Translations under genes and position numbers: made by a program | Notes under the pieces: model-generated | Seen by the model: the letters and a program-made list of their open reading frames with translations, nothing else | The model's database searches: none | Told to the model about the DNA's origin: nothing | NCBI RefSeq assembly: GCF_003337735.1 | Contig: NZ_QPJY01000001.1 | Coordinates: forward strand, 302,650 to 366,649 | Direction: 5' to 3' | Origin: Thioalbus denitrificans | Lineage (GTDB): Bacteria; Pseudomonadota; Gammaproteobacteria; DSM-26407 | Length of the DNA stretch: 64,000 nucleotides | In this document: positions 1-9,423 of the stretch, piece after piece | Layout: each line of letters starts with the position of its first letter | How positions within the stretch are numbered: position 1 is the first letter of the stretch

Positions 1-441
1 CGCACCGACCACATTCTCTTCATCGCCTCCGGCGCCTTCCACCTGGCGCGCCCCTCGGACCTGGTGCCGGAGCTGCAGGGGCGGCTGCCCATCCGGGTGG
101 AGCTCGACGCCCTCGGGGTGGAGGAGTTCGTGCGCATCCTCACCGAGCCGGACTATTCGCTGGTGCAGCAGTACACCGCGCTGCACGCCACCGAGGGGGT
201 CGCCCTGCGCTTCACCGACGACGGCCTGCGGCGCATCGCCGAGGTGGCCTGGCAGGTGAACGAGCGGACCGAGAACATCGGCGCCCGGCGCCTGCACACG
301 GTGATGGAGCGGCTGCTGGAGGAGAGCTCCTACGAGGCGCCGGACCTCGCCGGCGGCGAGGTGGTGGTGGATGCCGCCTACGTGGACCGACAGCTCGGCG
401 CGCTGGCGGAGGACGAGGATCTCAGCCGCTATATCCTCTGA
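1..441 (+). CDS. hslU: HslU, ATPase subunit of HslUV protease (3' end only)
   Basis: This is the C-terminal part of the AAA+ unfoldase that feeds substrates to the HslV peptidase in the cytoplasm. The frame is open from base 1, so the start lies outside the window. Visible family signatures are the sensor-1 stretch [13 protein letters not shown], the run [15 protein letters not shown], and the sensor-2 stretch [19 protein letters not shown] near the C-terminus; the protein ends in the usual RYIL. In gammaproteobacteria hslV normally lies directly upstream, and the DUF971 gene that follows here is a common neighbour. Confidence 0.97.
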   Translation, partial: RTDHILFIASGAFHLARPSDLVPELQGRLPIRVELDALGVEEFVRILTEPDYSLVQQYTALHATEGVALRFTDDGLRRIAEVAWQVNERTENIGARRLHTVMERLLEESSYEAPDLAGGEVVVDAAYVDRQLGALAEDEDLSRYIL

Positions 442-520
442 GCACGGTCCACGAACCCGGGCCAATGCGCACTGTCATTGCCCGGCACGGCGGAAGCACA
501 CAGAATAGGCCCATAACGAT

Positions 521-541
521 GGCGGCCGCGACCGACGGCCG
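521..541. repeat. GC-rich hairpin between hslU and the DUF971 gene
   Basis: GCGGCC and GGCCGC flank a 9-base loop in the gap after hslU. No T-run follows, so it is not a convincing intrinsic terminator. It may slow transcription or stabilise the hslU 3' end. Confidence 0.35.
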
Positions 542-580
542 CCCGTGAGACGACCCTGCAACCGCGGAGAAAGACAGACC

Positions 581-949
581 ATGAGCGAGAAGAAGCACAC
601 GCCGACCGAGATCAACCTGCACCAGAAGTCCCGCGTCCTCGAGATCGCCTTCGACGACGGCGCCCGCTTCCAGCTGCCCTGCGAGTACCTGCGGGTCTAC
701 TCGCCCTCGGCCGAGGTGCGCGGCCACGCCCCCGGACAGGAGAAGCTGGAGACGGGCAAGGAGACGGTGAACATCACCGCCATCGAGCCGGTCGGCCAGT
801 ATGCCGTCTCCATCTTCTTCGACGACGGCCACGACACCGGCATCTACGCCTGGGATACCCTCTACGACCTGGGGGTCAACCAGGAGCGCTACTGGCGGGA
901 GTACCTCGATCGCCTCGAGGCCGCCGGCTACAAGCGCCAGGCCCACTGA
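581..949 (+). CDS. DUF971 / gamma-butyrobetaine hydroxylase-like N-terminal domain protein
   Basis: A 122-residue single-domain protein. The sequence [18 protein letters not shown] followed by [18 protein letters not shown] is typical of the DUF971 family, a zinc-binding or Fe-S-linked fold otherwise found at the N-terminus of gamma-butyrobetaine hydroxylases. Free-standing copies are common next to hslUV and ubiE in gammaproteobacteria; their function is not settled. The start at 581 is preferred over an upstream ATG at 545 because a GGAGA ribosome site lies just before it and conserved residues begin soon after. Confidence 0.85.
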   Translation: MSEKKHTPTEINLHQKSRVLEIAFDDGARFQLPCEYLRVYSPSAEVRGHAPGQEKLETGKETVNITAIEPVGQYAVSIFFDDGHDTGIYAWDTLYDLGVNQERYWREYLDRLEAAGYKRQAH

Positions 950-1002
950 AACGCATCGCGGGCGCGGGCCCTGGCCCCGTCCCGCCGCTGACCGAGGGAA
1001 TC

Positions 1003-1752
1003 ATGAGCGAGAACAAAACCACCCATTTCGGCTACCAGCAGGTACCGGAGGAGGAGAAAGCCGGCCGCGTGGCCCAGGTCTTCCACTCGGTGGCGGACAA
1101 GTACGATCTCATGAACGACCTCATGTCGCTCGGTATCCACCGCCTGTGGAAGCGCTTCACCATCGAGCTCTCGGGCGTGCGCGGCGGGCAGCGGGTCCTG
1201 GATCTCGCCGGCGGCACCGGCGACCTGGCCGCGCGCTTCTCGCGCATGGTGGGGCCGGCGGGCGAGGTGGTGCTGTGCGACATCAACGACTCCATGCTGC
1301 GGGTCGGGCGCGAGCGGCTGGCCGACCGGGGGGCGGTGGGCAATATCCGCTACGTCCAGGCCGACGCCGAGGCGCTGCCCTACCCGGACAACCATTTCGA
1401 CTGCATCACCATCGCCTTCGGCCTGCGCAACGTCACCCACAAGGAGGCGGCGCTGGCCTCCATGAACCGGGTGCTGAAGCCCGGCGGCCGGCTGCTGGTG
1501 CTGGAATTCTCCCAGCCCGTGGCGCCGGGGCTGAAGCCGGTCTACGACCTCTACTCCTTCAGCGTCCTGCCCGTCCTGGGCCGGCTGGTGACCGGCGACA
1601 GCGGCAGCTACCGCTACCTGGCCGAGTCCATCCGCATGCACCCGGACCAGAAGACCCTCAAGGGGATGATGGAGGCGGCCGGATTCGGCCGCTGCGAGTA
1701 CTTCAACCTCACCGGCGGCATCGTCGCCCTGCACCGGGGCTTCAAGGTCTGA
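1003..1752 (+). CDS. ubiE: UbiE, ubiquinone/menaquinone C-methyltransferase
   Basis: A class I SAM-dependent methyltransferase that C-methylates the ring of demethylated quinol intermediates. The 249-residue length matches the family. The SAM-binding motif LDLAGGTGD lies at about residues 66-74, followed by an acidic residue at the end of beta-2 (LCDIND), and by the family signatures [12 protein letters not shown] and [15 protein letters not shown]. The gene opens a compact ubiquinone cluster: ubiJ starts 3 bases after its stop and ubiB overlaps ubiJ. Confidence 0.97.
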   Translation: MSENKTTHFGYQQVPEEEKAGRVAQVFHSVADKYDLMNDLMSLGIHRLWKRFTIELSGVRGGQRVLDLAGGTGDLAARFSRMVGPAGEVVLCDINDSMLRVGRERLADRGAVGNIRYVQADAEALPYPDNHFDCITIAFGLRNVTHKEAALASMNRVLKPGGRLLVLEFSQPVAPGLKPVYDLYSFSVLPVLGRLVTGDSGSYRYLAESIRMHPDQKTLKGMMEAAGFGRCEYFNLTGGIVALHRGFKV

Positions 1753-1755
1753 GCC

Positions 1756-2388
1756 ATGACCAGCCTGCCCGGACTGATTCCCCTGGCGGCGCTGGAGGCG
1801 GCCATCAACACCGCCCTGCGCCTGGACCCGGAAACCTTCCAGCGGCTGCGCGGATTCGAGGGCCGGGTGGTGGCCCTGGAGTTCCGGGGCGCGCCGCTCA
1901 CCCTCTATCTCCTGCCCGGCGCCGACGGCATCCAGCTCCTCTCCGCCTTCGAGGCCGAGCCCGACACCACCCTGGGCGGAACGCCCCTGGCCCTGCTGCG
2001 CTTCGGCGCCGGCGGCGGGGGCCTGTTCGGCGGCGAAGTGACCATCCGCGGCGATGTGGAGCTCGGGCAGCGGTTCAAGGCCCTGCTGGAGGGGCTCCGG
2101 ATCGACTGGGAAGAGCACCTCTCCCGCCTGCTGGGCGACGTGGCCGCGCACCAGCTCGGCAACCTGGTGCGGGGCGTGGCCGACTGGGGCCGGAACAGCC
2201 TCGAGGCGCTGGCCCGTGACACCGGCGAGTACCTGCAGGAGGAGCGCCGCTGGCTGCCCCATCCCCGCCCGGTGCAGGGCTGGATGGCCGAGGTGGACCG
2301 GCTGCGCGGCGATCTCGACCGGCTCGAGGCCCGGGTGGAGCGGCTGCGCCGCCGCCTGGACGGCGCAGCGGCCGGGGGCGCGGCATGA
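1756..2388 (+). CDS. ubiJ: UbiJ, SCP2-domain ubiquinone biosynthesis accessory protein
   Basis: A 210-residue protein with an N-terminal SCP2 lipid-binding domain (residues about 15-110) and a C-terminal helical, coiled-coil-like end rich in Arg, Leu and Glu ([20 protein letters not shown], about 178-200). UbiJ helps organise the soluble Ubi complex and binds the hydrophobic quinone intermediates. Position between ubiE and ubiB is diagnostic. It overlaps the ubiB start by 4 bases (ATGA), so translation is likely coupled. Confidence 0.93.
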   Translation: MTSLPGLIPLAALEAAINTALRLDPETFQRLRGFEGRVVALEFRGAPLTLYLLPGADGIQLLSAFEAEPDTTLGGTPLALLRFGAGGGGLFGGEVTIRGDVELGQRFKALLEGLRIDWEEHLSRLLGDVAAHQLGNLVRGVADWGRNSLEALARDTGEYLQEERRWLPHPRPVQGWMAEVDRLRGDLDRLEARVERLRRRLDGAAAGGAA

Positions 2389-4058
2389 TCCGTCCCGGCC
2401 TGTTCCTGCGCCTTATCCACATCAACCTGGTACTGATTCGCCACGGCCTGGACGAGGTGGTGCTGGCCACCCACCTGTTCCGCCCGCTGCGCTTCCTCTA
2501 CTACCTCTCGCCCTGGAACTGGCTGCGCCGCGAGCGGGCGCCGCGGGCGGTGCGCATCCGCCGCACCCTGGAGGACCTCGGCCCCATCTTCGTCAAGTTC
2601 GGCCAGATCCTCTCCACCCGCCGCGATCTCCTGCCCGACGACATCGCCATCGAGCTCAACCGGCTGCAGGACCGGGTGCCGCCGTTCCCGGGCAGCGAGG
2701 CCCGCGCCATCGTCGAGCGCGCCTACGGCCGCTCCCTCGCGGAGGTGTTCGACCACTTCGACGAGCAGCCGCTGGCCTCCGCCTCGGTGGCGCAGGTGCA
2801 CGCGGTGCGCCTCAAGGACGGCCGCGAGGCGGTGCTCAAGGTGGTGCGGCCCGGCATCCAGCGGACCATCCGCCGCGACGTGGACCTGCTCTACACCGTG
2901 GCCGAGCTGGCGGAACGCTACTGGCCCGACGGCCGCCGGCTGCGGCCGCTGGAGGTGGTGGCGGAGTTCGAGAAGACCATCTTCGACGAGCTCGACCTGC
3001 AGCGCGAGGCGGCCAACGCCTCCCTGCTGCGGCGCAACTTCATCAACTCCGGCATGGTCTACATCCCCGAGGTCTACTGGCCCTACGTGCACGCCAACGT
3101 GATGGTGATGGAGCGCATCAGCGGGGTGCCGGTGAACGACATCGAGACCCTGAAGCGCCACGGCACCAACATGAAGCGCCTGGGCGAGCTGGGGGTGGAG
3201 ATCTTCTTCACCCAGGTGTTCCGCGACAGCTTCTTCCACGCGGACATGCACCCGGGCAACATCTTCGTGGACATCAGCGATCCGGAGAACCCCCACTACA
3301 TCTCCGTGGACTTCGGCATCATGGGCAGCCTCAGCGCCGAGGACCAGCGCTACCTGGCGCTCAACCTGCTCGCCTTCTTCAACCGCGACTACCGGCGGGT
3401 GGCGGAGCTGCACGTGGAGTCGGGCTGGGTTCCCTACGGCACCCGGGTGGAGGAGTTCGAGGCGGCCATCCGCACCGTCTGCGAACCCATCTTCGAGCGC
3501 CCCCTCAAGGACATCTCCTTCGGCCACTTCCTGCTGCGGCTGTTCCAGACCGCGCGGCGCTTCAACATGGAGGTGCAGCCGCAGCTGGTGCTGCTGCAGA
3601 AGACGCTGCTCAACATCGAGGGCCTGGGGCGGATGCTCTACCCGGAGCTGGATCTCTGGACCACCGCCAAGCCCTACATGGAGCGCTGGCTGAGCGAGCA
3701 GGTGGGCCCGCGGGCGCTGGTCCGGAACCTCCGCGCCAGCCTGCCGCTGCTGGCCGAGCGGCTGCCGGAGATGCCGGCCATGATCTACGACATCGCCCGA
3801 TCGGTGCGGGAGCGCGAGCGCCAGGGCGGCAGCGACCAGCAGTGGCGGCTGCTGCGGCGGGAGATCCGGCGCGCCAACCGGCGCAGCTTCCTGGCGCTCA
3901 CCGGCGCGGCGCTGGTGGTCAGCGCCGCGGTGCTGCTGGGGCTGGACGGCTACGGCCAGATGATGCTCGGCCGGGCGCCGGTCACCACCTGGATCCTCGC
4001 GGCGCTGGGCGGCGCCATGCTGATGGCCGCCTGGCCCCGGAACAGCGACGGCGACTGA
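2385..4058 (+). CDS. ubiB: UbiB, ABC1/ADCK-type atypical kinase of ubiquinone synthesis
   Basis: A 557-residue member of the ABC1/UbiB kinase-like family required for ubiquinone synthesis, thought to use ATPase activity to help extract quinone intermediates from the membrane. The family KxGQ motif appears as KFGQ at residues 71-74, the ASVAQVH loop follows, and the catalytic-loop motif [10 protein letters not shown] and metal-binding SVDFGIMG are intact. Two hydrophobic C-terminal segments (about 500-520 and 530-545) anchor it to the inner membrane. It is the last gene of the ubiE-ubiJ-ubiB set. Confidence 0.97.
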   Translation: MIRPGLFLRLIHINLVLIRHGLDEVVLATHLFRPLRFLYYLSPWNWLRRERAPRAVRIRRTLEDLGPIFVKFGQILSTRRDLLPDDIAIELNRLQDRVPPFPGSEARAIVERAYGRSLAEVFDHFDEQPLASASVAQVHAVRLKDGREAVLKVVRPGIQRTIRRDVDLLYTVAELAERYWPDGRRLRPLEVVAEFEKTIFDELDLQREAANASLLRRNFINSGMVYIPEVYWPYVHANVMVMERISGVPVNDIETLKRHGTNMKRLGELGVEIFFTQVFRDSFFHADMHPGNIFVDISDPENPHYISVDFGIMGSLSAEDQRYLALNLLAFFNRDYRRVAELHVESGWVPYGTRVEEFEAAIRTVCEPIFERPLKDISFGHFLLRLFQTARRFNMEVQPQLVLLQKTLLNIEGLGRMLYPELDLWTTAKPYMERWLSEQVGPRALVRNLRASLPLLAERLPEMPAMIYDIARSVRERERQGGSDQQWRLLRREIRRANRRSFLALTGAALVVSAAVLLGLDGYGQMMLGRAPVTTWILAALGGAMLMAAWPRNSDGD

Positions 4059-4094
4059 GTCCCTGTGCCATTGTTGCGCCGGCTGTGGAAGTGC

Positions 4095-4370
4095 TCACCA
4101 CGAAGGCACGAAGGACACGAAGAAAGGCAAAGGAAGAACATAGACAGGATTTACAGGATTGACCGGATTTCCTTGTGCATCTCACAAGGTCTTGCCCCTG
4201 GCGGGAAGATTTCCCATCGTTGCGCTGATCAAGAGACGCGCCAGCAGTGACCTGCCGGCTTCACAGTGCCATTCGAGATCGTATGCCAGCGAGCGTCTAA
4301 TCCTGCGAATCCTGTAAATCCTGTCCATTCAGTCCTTTCAAGCTTCGTGTCCTTCGTGCCTTCGTGGTGA
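4095..4370. repeat. Modular inverted-repeat intergenic element M1
   Basis: The 416-base gap between ubiB and hisI holds no gene. It is framed by a perfect 28-base inverted repeat (4095-4122 and 4343-4370) built of ACGAAGG-like units. A second, inner inverted repeat of 18 bases (4143-4160 and 4308-4325) is built of ACAGGATT-like units. The sequence between the arms (about 4170-4300) is unique. The same outer 28-mer recurs at 25394-25421 with a different inner word. Confidence 0.85.
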
Positions 4371-4474
4371 AGAATCCGTCGAAAGAGTAAACTGGCACTC
4401 TCTTTCAGTGCCGCGGCGGCGTTGGCAGGGGTTGCCGCGGTGGATGATTCCCCGGAAACGAGACGAGACCCGGA

Positions 4475-4870
4475 ATGAGCGAAACCTGGCTCGATGAAAT
4501 CAAGTGGAACGCCGACGGGCTGGTGCCGGCCATCGCCCAGGACGCGGCCAGCGGCCGGGTGCTGATGCTGGCCTGGATGAACCGCGAATCCCTGGCGCTG
4601 ACGGTGCAGGAGGGGCGGGCCATCTACTGGTCGCGCTCCCGCGGCAAGCTCTGGCGCAAGGGCGAGGAGTCGGGGAACGTGCAGCGCCTGCGCGACCTCC
4701 GCCTGGACTGCGACAACGACGTGGTCCTGCTCAGCGTGGAGCAGGTGGGCGGCATCGCCTGCCACACGGGGCGCGAGAGCTGCTTCTACAAGCAGTATCG
4801 CGACGGCGGGTGGACGGCGGTGGAGGCCGTGCTGAAGGACCCGGCGGCCCTCTACGGGAAGCAGCCATGA
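4475..4870 (+). CDS. hisI: HisI, phosphoribosyl-AMP cyclohydrolase
   Basis: Opens the adenine ring of phosphoribosyl-AMP in step three of histidine synthesis. The 131-residue length fits a monofunctional HisI. Family signatures visible are [29 protein letters not shown], the metal-binding [12 protein letters not shown] and the cysteine cluster [14 protein letters not shown]. It overlaps hisE by 4 bases. In enteric bacteria these two activities are fused, so the split form here follows the Pseudomonas/Chromatiales arrangement beside ubiB and tat. Confidence 0.97.
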   Translation: MSETWLDEIKWNADGLVPAIAQDAASGRVLMLAWMNRESLALTVQEGRAIYWSRSRGKLWRKGEESGNVQRLRDLRLDCDNDVVLLSVEQVGGIACHTGRESCFYKQYRDGGWTAVEAVLKDPAALYGKQP

Positions 4871-5190
4871 GCGACATACTCGCCCAGCTGGCCGAGGTGC
4901 TGGAGGCGCGCAAGGCGGAGGACCCCGCAAAATCCTACGTGGCGGGGCTGTACGCCAAGGGGCTGGACAGGATCCTGAAGAAGGTGGGCGAGGAAGCCAC
5001 CGAGACCGTGCTGGCGGCCAAGGACGGGGATGCCGCACATGTTGTTTATGAAACCGCGGATCTGTGGTTTCATACGCTGGTGATGCTGGCTTACCTGGAC
5101 CTGCGTCCGGAACAGGTGCTCGAGGAACTGGCACGGCGGTTCGGCGTCTCGGGACTGGACGAGAAGGCGGCCCGGGGCCAGGCGGAGTAA
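4867..5190 (+). CDS. hisE: HisE, phosphoribosyl-ATP pyrophosphohydrolase
   Basis: A 107-residue MazG-like all-alpha pyrophosphatase that converts phosphoribosyl-ATP to phosphoribosyl-AMP, step two of histidine synthesis. The conserved [18 protein letters not shown] segment carries the Glu residues that bind magnesium, and [15 protein letters not shown] is the usual second helix pair. The ATG at 4867 overlaps the hisI stop codon (ATGA), which sets the start and implies coupled translation. Confidence 0.96.
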   Translation: MSDILAQLAEVLEARKAEDPAKSYVAGLYAKGLDRILKKVGEEATETVLAAKDGDAAHVVYETADLWFHTLVMLAYLDLRPEQVLEELARRFGVSGLDEKAARGQAE

Positions 5191-5263
5191 GCCGGGGAAC
5201 GGTACGGGCCCGACCCCCCGGACGGCTCTATCGCCCGATTGAGGCAATACTCGGAGAATAACT

Positions 5264-5509
5264 ATGGGTTTGGGTGGAATCAGTATCTGGCAGCTTCTGA
5301 TTATCCTGGCCATCGTGCTGCTGCTGTTCGGCGCCAAGCGCCTGCGCAACGTCGGCAGCGATCTCGGCGAGGCGATCAAGGGCTTCAAGAAGTCCGTGCG
5401 CGAGGGCGAGGAGGAGAAGCCGGCCGAGGCGGACAAGCCGCAGCTGAAGGAGTCGGCCGACGACGCCATCGAAGGCGAGGTCACCTCCAAGGACAAGAAG
5501 GAGGTCTGA
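5264..5509 (+). CDS. tatA: TatA, twin-arginine translocase pore subunit
   Basis: An 81-residue protein with one N-terminal membrane helix (about residues 7-21, [13 protein letters not shown]), the FG hinge, and the amphipathic helix [20 protein letters not shown], followed by a charged tail. This is the TatA/E pattern: oligomers form the passage for folded proteins. It is the first of three consecutive tat genes. Confidence 0.96.
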   Translation: MGLGGISIWQLLIILAIVLLLFGAKRLRNVGSDLGEAIKGFKKSVREGEEEKPAEADKPQLKESADDAIEGEVTSKDKKEV

Positions 5510-5583
5510 CCCGGGCCTCCTTCCGGTGTCCGCGATGGGCGGCCACCGGTGTTCCGGGTCTCTGATCGGACTCCCCTCACTCC

Positions 5584-5937
5584 ATGTTCGATGTCGGTTT
5601 CTGGGAGCTAGCGCTCATCGCAGTGGTGGCACTGCTGGTGCTCGGGCCGGAACGGCTGCCGAAGGCGGCCCGTACCGCCGGGTTGTGGATCGGTCGTGCC
5701 CGGCGCGTGGTGATGAACGTCAAGACCGAGATCGATCGCGAGATCAAGGCCGAGGAGCTCAAGCAGATCATGGCCAAGCAGGCCCAGTCGAGCGGCGTGC
5801 ACGAGATCGTGGAACAGACGCGCGAAGCGGTGGAGGGCGCCGCCCGGCCCGCGCCGGGAAGCAAGCCGCAGGCCGAATCCGGGTCCGCGCCGGCGGGCGC
5901 CGCAGAGCCGAAGCAGAGCGATGAGCCAAAGCCCTGA
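5584..5937 (+). CDS. tatB: TatB, twin-arginine translocase receptor subunit
   Basis: A 117-residue protein starting [20 protein letters not shown], with the conserved membrane glutamate and the [18 protein letters not shown] hinge and amphipathic helix that mark TatB rather than TatA. The Ala/Pro-rich C-terminus is unstructured. With TatC it binds twin-arginine signal peptides. The last 17 bases overlap the start of tatC in another frame. Confidence 0.96.
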   Translation: MFDVGFWELALIAVVALLVLGPERLPKAARTAGLWIGRARRVVMNVKTEIDREIKAEELKQIMAKQAQSSGVHEIVEQTREAVEGAARPAPGSKPQAESGSAPAGAAEPKQSDEPKP

Positions 5938-6979
5938 TCCCGACATGGCTCCCGGCGACAACGAACAGCCGTTCATGTCGCACCTGGTGGAGCTGCGCGA
6001 TCGCCTGCTGCGCTGCGTGATGGTGGTGCTGGTGGTGATGGTGGCCCTGCTGCCCTTCGCCAACGATCTCTACACCTTCATCGCCGAGCCGTTGCTGAAG
6101 CACCTGCCGGCGGGCACGAGCATGATCGCCACCGAGGTGGCCTCGCCCTTCCTCACCCCGTTCAAGCTGGCGCTGGTGCTGGCCATCTTCGCCTCGCTGC
6201 CCTTCATCTTCTACCAGATCTGGGCCTTCGTGGCCCCGGGGCTGTACCAGCACGAACGCCGGATGGTGCTGCCGCTGGTGGTCTCCAGCACCTTCCTGTT
6301 CTACCTGGGCATGGTGTTCGCCTACTTCGTGGTCTTCCCGCTGGTGTTCGGCTTCTTCACCAGCACCGCGCCCGAGGGCGTGGCGGTCATGACCGACATC
6401 GCCCGCTATCTCGATTTCGTCCTCAAGCTGTTCTTCGCCTTCGGCGTGGCCTTCGAGGTGCCCATCGCCACCATCGTGCTGGTGAGCATGGGGGTCACCA
6501 CGCCCGAGGCGCTGGTGGCCAAGCGGCCCTACGTCATCATCGTCGCCTTCGTGGTGGGCATGCTGCTCACCCCGCCGGATGTCATCTCCCAGACGCTGCT
6601 GGCGCTGCCCATGTGGGTGCTGTTCGAGATCGGCATCTTCTTCTCCCGGGCCATCGTGCGCCGGCGCGATGCCGGGGGGGAGGCGCCCGCGGAGGCCGCC
6701 GGAACCGGTAGCGGATCCGGCGCCGCGGCGGCCGCCTCCGCTCCGGCCCGCCCGGAGCCGGGTGTCGGCGGAATGGAGACAGAGGCCGACTTGGAGGCCG
6801 AGTTCGATCGCGCCCAGGCGGAACAGGCGGCGCTGGAGGGGGACGCGGCGGCGCCGGAGTCCGACGACGACCAGCGCTATACCCGTGATGGCCTGCAGGA
6901 GGAGCTGGACACCCAGGGCGACGACGGCTCCGGGGCGACACCCGGGGCGCCGGACGGGGATCGGCCGCCGAAAGCCTAG
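5921..6979 (+). CDS. tatC: TatC, twin-arginine translocase core subunit with long acidic tail
   Basis: A six-helix inner-membrane protein that recognises twin-arginine signals. The conserved cytoplasmic N-terminus [14 protein letters not shown] begins near residue 12 and the family features [26 protein letters not shown] (split over helices 1-2) and [14 protein letters not shown] are clear. Normal TatC is about 250 residues; this one has 352. The extra ~100 residues after helix 6 are Ala/Gly-rich and strongly acidic (for example [19 protein letters not shown], and a run of Asp near the end). The extension is probably disordered and cytoplasmic. Confidence 0.95.
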   Translation: MSQSPDPDMAPGDNEQPFMSHLVELRDRLLRCVMVVLVVMVALLPFANDLYTFIAEPLLKHLPAGTSMIATEVASPFLTPFKLALVLAIFASLPFIFYQIWAFVAPGLYQHERRMVLPLVVSSTFLFYLGMVFAYFVVFPLVFGFFTSTAPEGVAVMTDIARYLDFVLKLFFAFGVAFEVPIATIVLVSMGVTTPEALVAKRPYVIIVAFVVGMLLTPPDVISQTLLALPMWVLFEIGIFFSRAIVRRRDAGGEAPAEAAGTGSGSGAAAAASAPARPEPGVGGMETEADLEAEFDRAQAEQAALEGDAAAPESDDDQRYTRDGLQEELDTQGDDGSGATPGAPDGDRPPKA

Positions 6980-7075
6980 CCCTCCGGCCGGAGCGCACAA
7001 ACCAAAACCGCGCAGCGCGGTCTGAAGAGTGTGTGCCCGGACGATCCGCGCCGGCCACGCACCGGAGATCGCCCC

Positions 7076-8926
7076 ATGCCACTGCGCCCCGCCGTCGCCG
7101 CTCTCCTCGCCCTGCTCCTGGCGCCGCCCACGCCCGCCGCCGCCGCCAGCCCGCTCGCCGATCATCCTTCCCCCTACCTGGCGCTGCATGCCGGGGATCC
7201 CGTGGAGTGGCGGCTGTGGGGGCCAGAGGCCCTGGCGGAGGCGCGCCGGGAGGGGCGCCTGCTGTTCGTCTCCAGCGGCTACTTCGCCTGTCACTGGTGC
7301 CACGTGATGCGGCGCGAGAGCTTCAGCGACCCCGCCATCGCCGCCCTGCTCAACGAACACTTCGTGCCGGTGAAGGTGGACCGTGAGCTGCTGCCGGCTC
7401 TCGATGCGCGGCTCATCGACTTCACCGAGCGGACCCAGGGCCGGGCGGGCTGGCCGCTGGGGGTGTTCATCACACCCGCGGGCCATCCCCTGCTCGGTTT
7501 CACCTACCTGCCGCCGGAGCGGTTCCGGGCCCTGCTCGAAGCCATGGCCGGGCGCTGGGAATCGGAGGGGGAGTCGCTGTCGGCGCTGGCGGCCCGGGTG
7601 GTGGAGACCCTGGAGGCGCAGACGGGCGGGACGGTTCAGCCCCTGGACCCGGGCCGGGCGCCGGCGCTGGAGGCGGCATTCCGTGACCAGGCCCTGGACC
7701 TTGCCGACGGGCTCGCCGGGGGCTTCGGCCACGAGAACAAGTTCCCCATGGCGCCCCAGCTGGCGGCCCTGCTGCAGCTGCAGGGGCGGCATCCCGATGC
7801 CGGGCTGGGGGCGTTTCTCGCCCTGACGCTGGAGCAGATGGCCAGCCAGGGCCTCTACGACCTGCTGGGGGGCGGGTTCTTCCGCTACACCGTCGACCCC
7901 GCCTGGCACCTCCCCCATTTCGAGAAGATGCTCTACGACAATGCCCAGCTCGCCACCCTCTACCTGGAGGCGGGCCGGAGTCTCGGCCGGCCCGAGCTCA
8001 CGGCCGTGGGTCGGGAGACCCTCGCCTTCATGCTGCGCGAGCTGGCCGCGCCCGACGGCGGCTTCATCGCCTCCCTCTCGGCGGTGGACGACCAGGACGT
8101 GGAGGGCGGCTACTACCTCTGGCGCGAGGAGACGCTGACCGGCCTGCTCGACCCGGAGGAGCGTGCGGCGGTGCGGGTGGCCTGGGGGCTGGATGGCATT
8201 CCGGAGCTGGAGGCGGGGCAGCTGCCGCGGCGTGTGGCCGGGCTGGAGGCGACCGCCGCGGAGCTGGGGCGGCCGGCCGGGACGGTGGCGACCCAGCTGG
8301 AGCATGCGGCGGCGAAGCTGCGCAAGGCCCGCGCACTGCGCGGCCTGCCCCGGGACGGCAAGGTGGTGGCCGCCTGGAACGGGCTGGCGCTGGAGGCCCT
8401 GGCCGCCGGGACGCGGCTGCCGGACGGGGCGGCGTTCCGGGCGGCGGGCGAACGCCTGTACGCCTACCTGGCCGGGGTGCTGTGGGACGGCGGGCGCCTG
8501 GCCCGCGCCGGGCACGGCCGCCAGGCGGTGGGGGAGGGCACCCTGGAGGATTACGCCCTGGTGGCCCGCGGGCTGCTGGCCTGGGCCGGGGCCACCGGCG
8601 ATGCCGGGGCCCGGCGCTTCGCCGCACGCCTGGTCGCCACGGCCTGGGAACGCTTTCACGGCCCGGCCGGCTGGCGCCTGGCGAGTGACTCCCTGTTGGG
8701 CTACGGCGGGGCGGAACCGGCCCTCATGGACGGTGTGCTGCCCTCGCCGGGCGCGGTGCTGGCGGGGGTGACGCTGGCGCTGGCCCGCACCGGCGAGCTG
8801 CCCGACTCGCTGGCCCGCCAGGCGGCCGCCGCCCTGGCGGCGGGCGGCGGTGCCGCGCGGGATGGGCCGTTCTGGTATGCCAGCTACGTGCGCCTGCTCT
8901 CAGCGCCGGTCGGCGGCGAGGGGTGA
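7076..8926 (+). CDS. Secreted DUF255 thioredoxin-like / YyaL-family protein
   Basis: A 616-residue protein of the DUF255 (YyaL, spermatogenesis-associated protein 20-like) family. After a signal peptide (MPLRPAVAALLALLLAPPTP, alanine-rich) comes the thioredoxin-like domain with NPYL-type entry SPYLALHAGDPVEW, the redox motif CHWC near residue 75 and FVPVKVDRE. A six-hairpin glycosidase-like helical domain follows (HFEKMLYDNAQL, GGFIASLSAVD, VAAWNGLALEALA). Most relatives lack a clear signal peptide, so export is of note. The ATG at 7076 is chosen over 7031 because it has GGAGA upstream and begins the signal peptide. It runs convergent into the doxX-like gene with a 27-base overlap. Confidence 0.85.
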   Translation: MPLRPAVAALLALLLAPPTPAAAASPLADHPSPYLALHAGDPVEWRLWGPEALAEARREGRLLFVSSGYFACHWCHVMRRESFSDPAIAALLNEHFVPVKVDRELLPALDARLIDFTERTQGRAGWPLGVFITPAGHPLLGFTYLPPERFRALLEAMAGRWESEGESLSALAARVVETLEAQTGGTVQPLDPGRAPALEAAFRDQALDLADGLAGGFGHENKFPMAPQLAALLQLQGRHPDAGLGAFLALTLEQMASQGLYDLLGGGFFRYTVDPAWHLPHFEKMLYDNAQLATLYLEAGRSLGRPELTAVGRETLAFMLRELAAPDGGFIASLSAVDDQDVEGGYYLWREETLTGLLDPEERAAVRVAWGLDGIPELEAGQLPRRVAGLEATAAELGRPAGTVATQLEHAAAKLRKARALRGLPRDGKVVAAWNGLALEALAAGTRLPDGAAFRAAGERLYAYLAGVLWDGGRLARAGHGRQAVGEGTLEDYALVARGLLAWAGATGDAGARRFAARLVATAWERFHGPAGWRLASDSLLGYGGAEPALMDGVLPSPGAVLAGVTLALARTGELPDSLARQAAAALAAGGGAARDGPFWYASYVRLLSAPVGGEG

Positions 8927-9409
8927 GGCGGGGGGCCGGCCCTGCACTTCGCCGGGACGGGGCGCCCACCAGCGCCTGCGGATGAAGTGGTCCACGGACA
9001 GTCGGCCGGGGCCGTGGAACAGGGGCACCAGCAGCAGAGCGCCCCAGAGCACGTGGTCCTTCATGCCCACCGCGTTGAGCCCGGGGTAGGAGACCACGGC
9101 CATGATGTTGAAGGCGAACAGGGCCAGGGCGGCCATGCGGCCGCCGAGGCCGAGGGCGAGGAACACCGGCAGGGTCAGCTCGGCGGCGGTGCCCAGCACG
9201 GCGGCGGTGGCCGGCGGGAGCAGCGGCACCTGGTACTCGTATTCGAACAGCCACAGGGTGCTGTCCCAGGTCTGGATCTTGGTCAGGCCCGCCTTCCAGA
9301 ACACGTTGGCCACGTAGAGGCGGATGCCCAGATCCAGCAGCGGGGCGAGACGGTCGAGCCCGGTGACGGGCGGCCGCAGCAGGCGGCGCAGGGTCGGGAT
9401 CGGGTTCAT
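8900..9409 (-). CDS. DoxX-family membrane protein of the bufferin cluster (BufD-like)
   Basis: A 169-residue four-helix DoxX-type membrane protein. The characteristic FWKAGLTKIQTWDSTLWLFEYEY segment is followed by three hydrophobic stretches (about residues 67-85, 92-110, 118-135). DoxX proteins often accompany MNIO-type RiPP operons, where this gene is the last member. The start at 9409 lies 14 bases after the stop of the DUF2063 gene, so it is in one operon with it. Confidence 0.85.
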   Translation of the reverse strand: MNPIPTLRRLLRPPVTGLDRLAPLLDLGIRLYVANVFWKAGLTKIQTWDSTLWLFEYEYQVPLLPPATAAVLGTAAELTLPVFLALGLGGRMAALALFAFNIMAVVSYPGLNAVGMKDHVLWGALLLVPLFHGPGRLSVDHFIRRRWWAPRPGEVQGRPPASPLAADRR

Positions 9410-9423
9410 GGCGGAATCTCCGG

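Noticed and set aside
5768-8659. A very long open frame on the minus strand opposite tatB, tatC and the DUF255 gene
   Set aside because: It is opposite well-supported genes and its product is low-complexity Gly/Gln/His/Arg; GC-rich DNA gives long antisense frames by chance.
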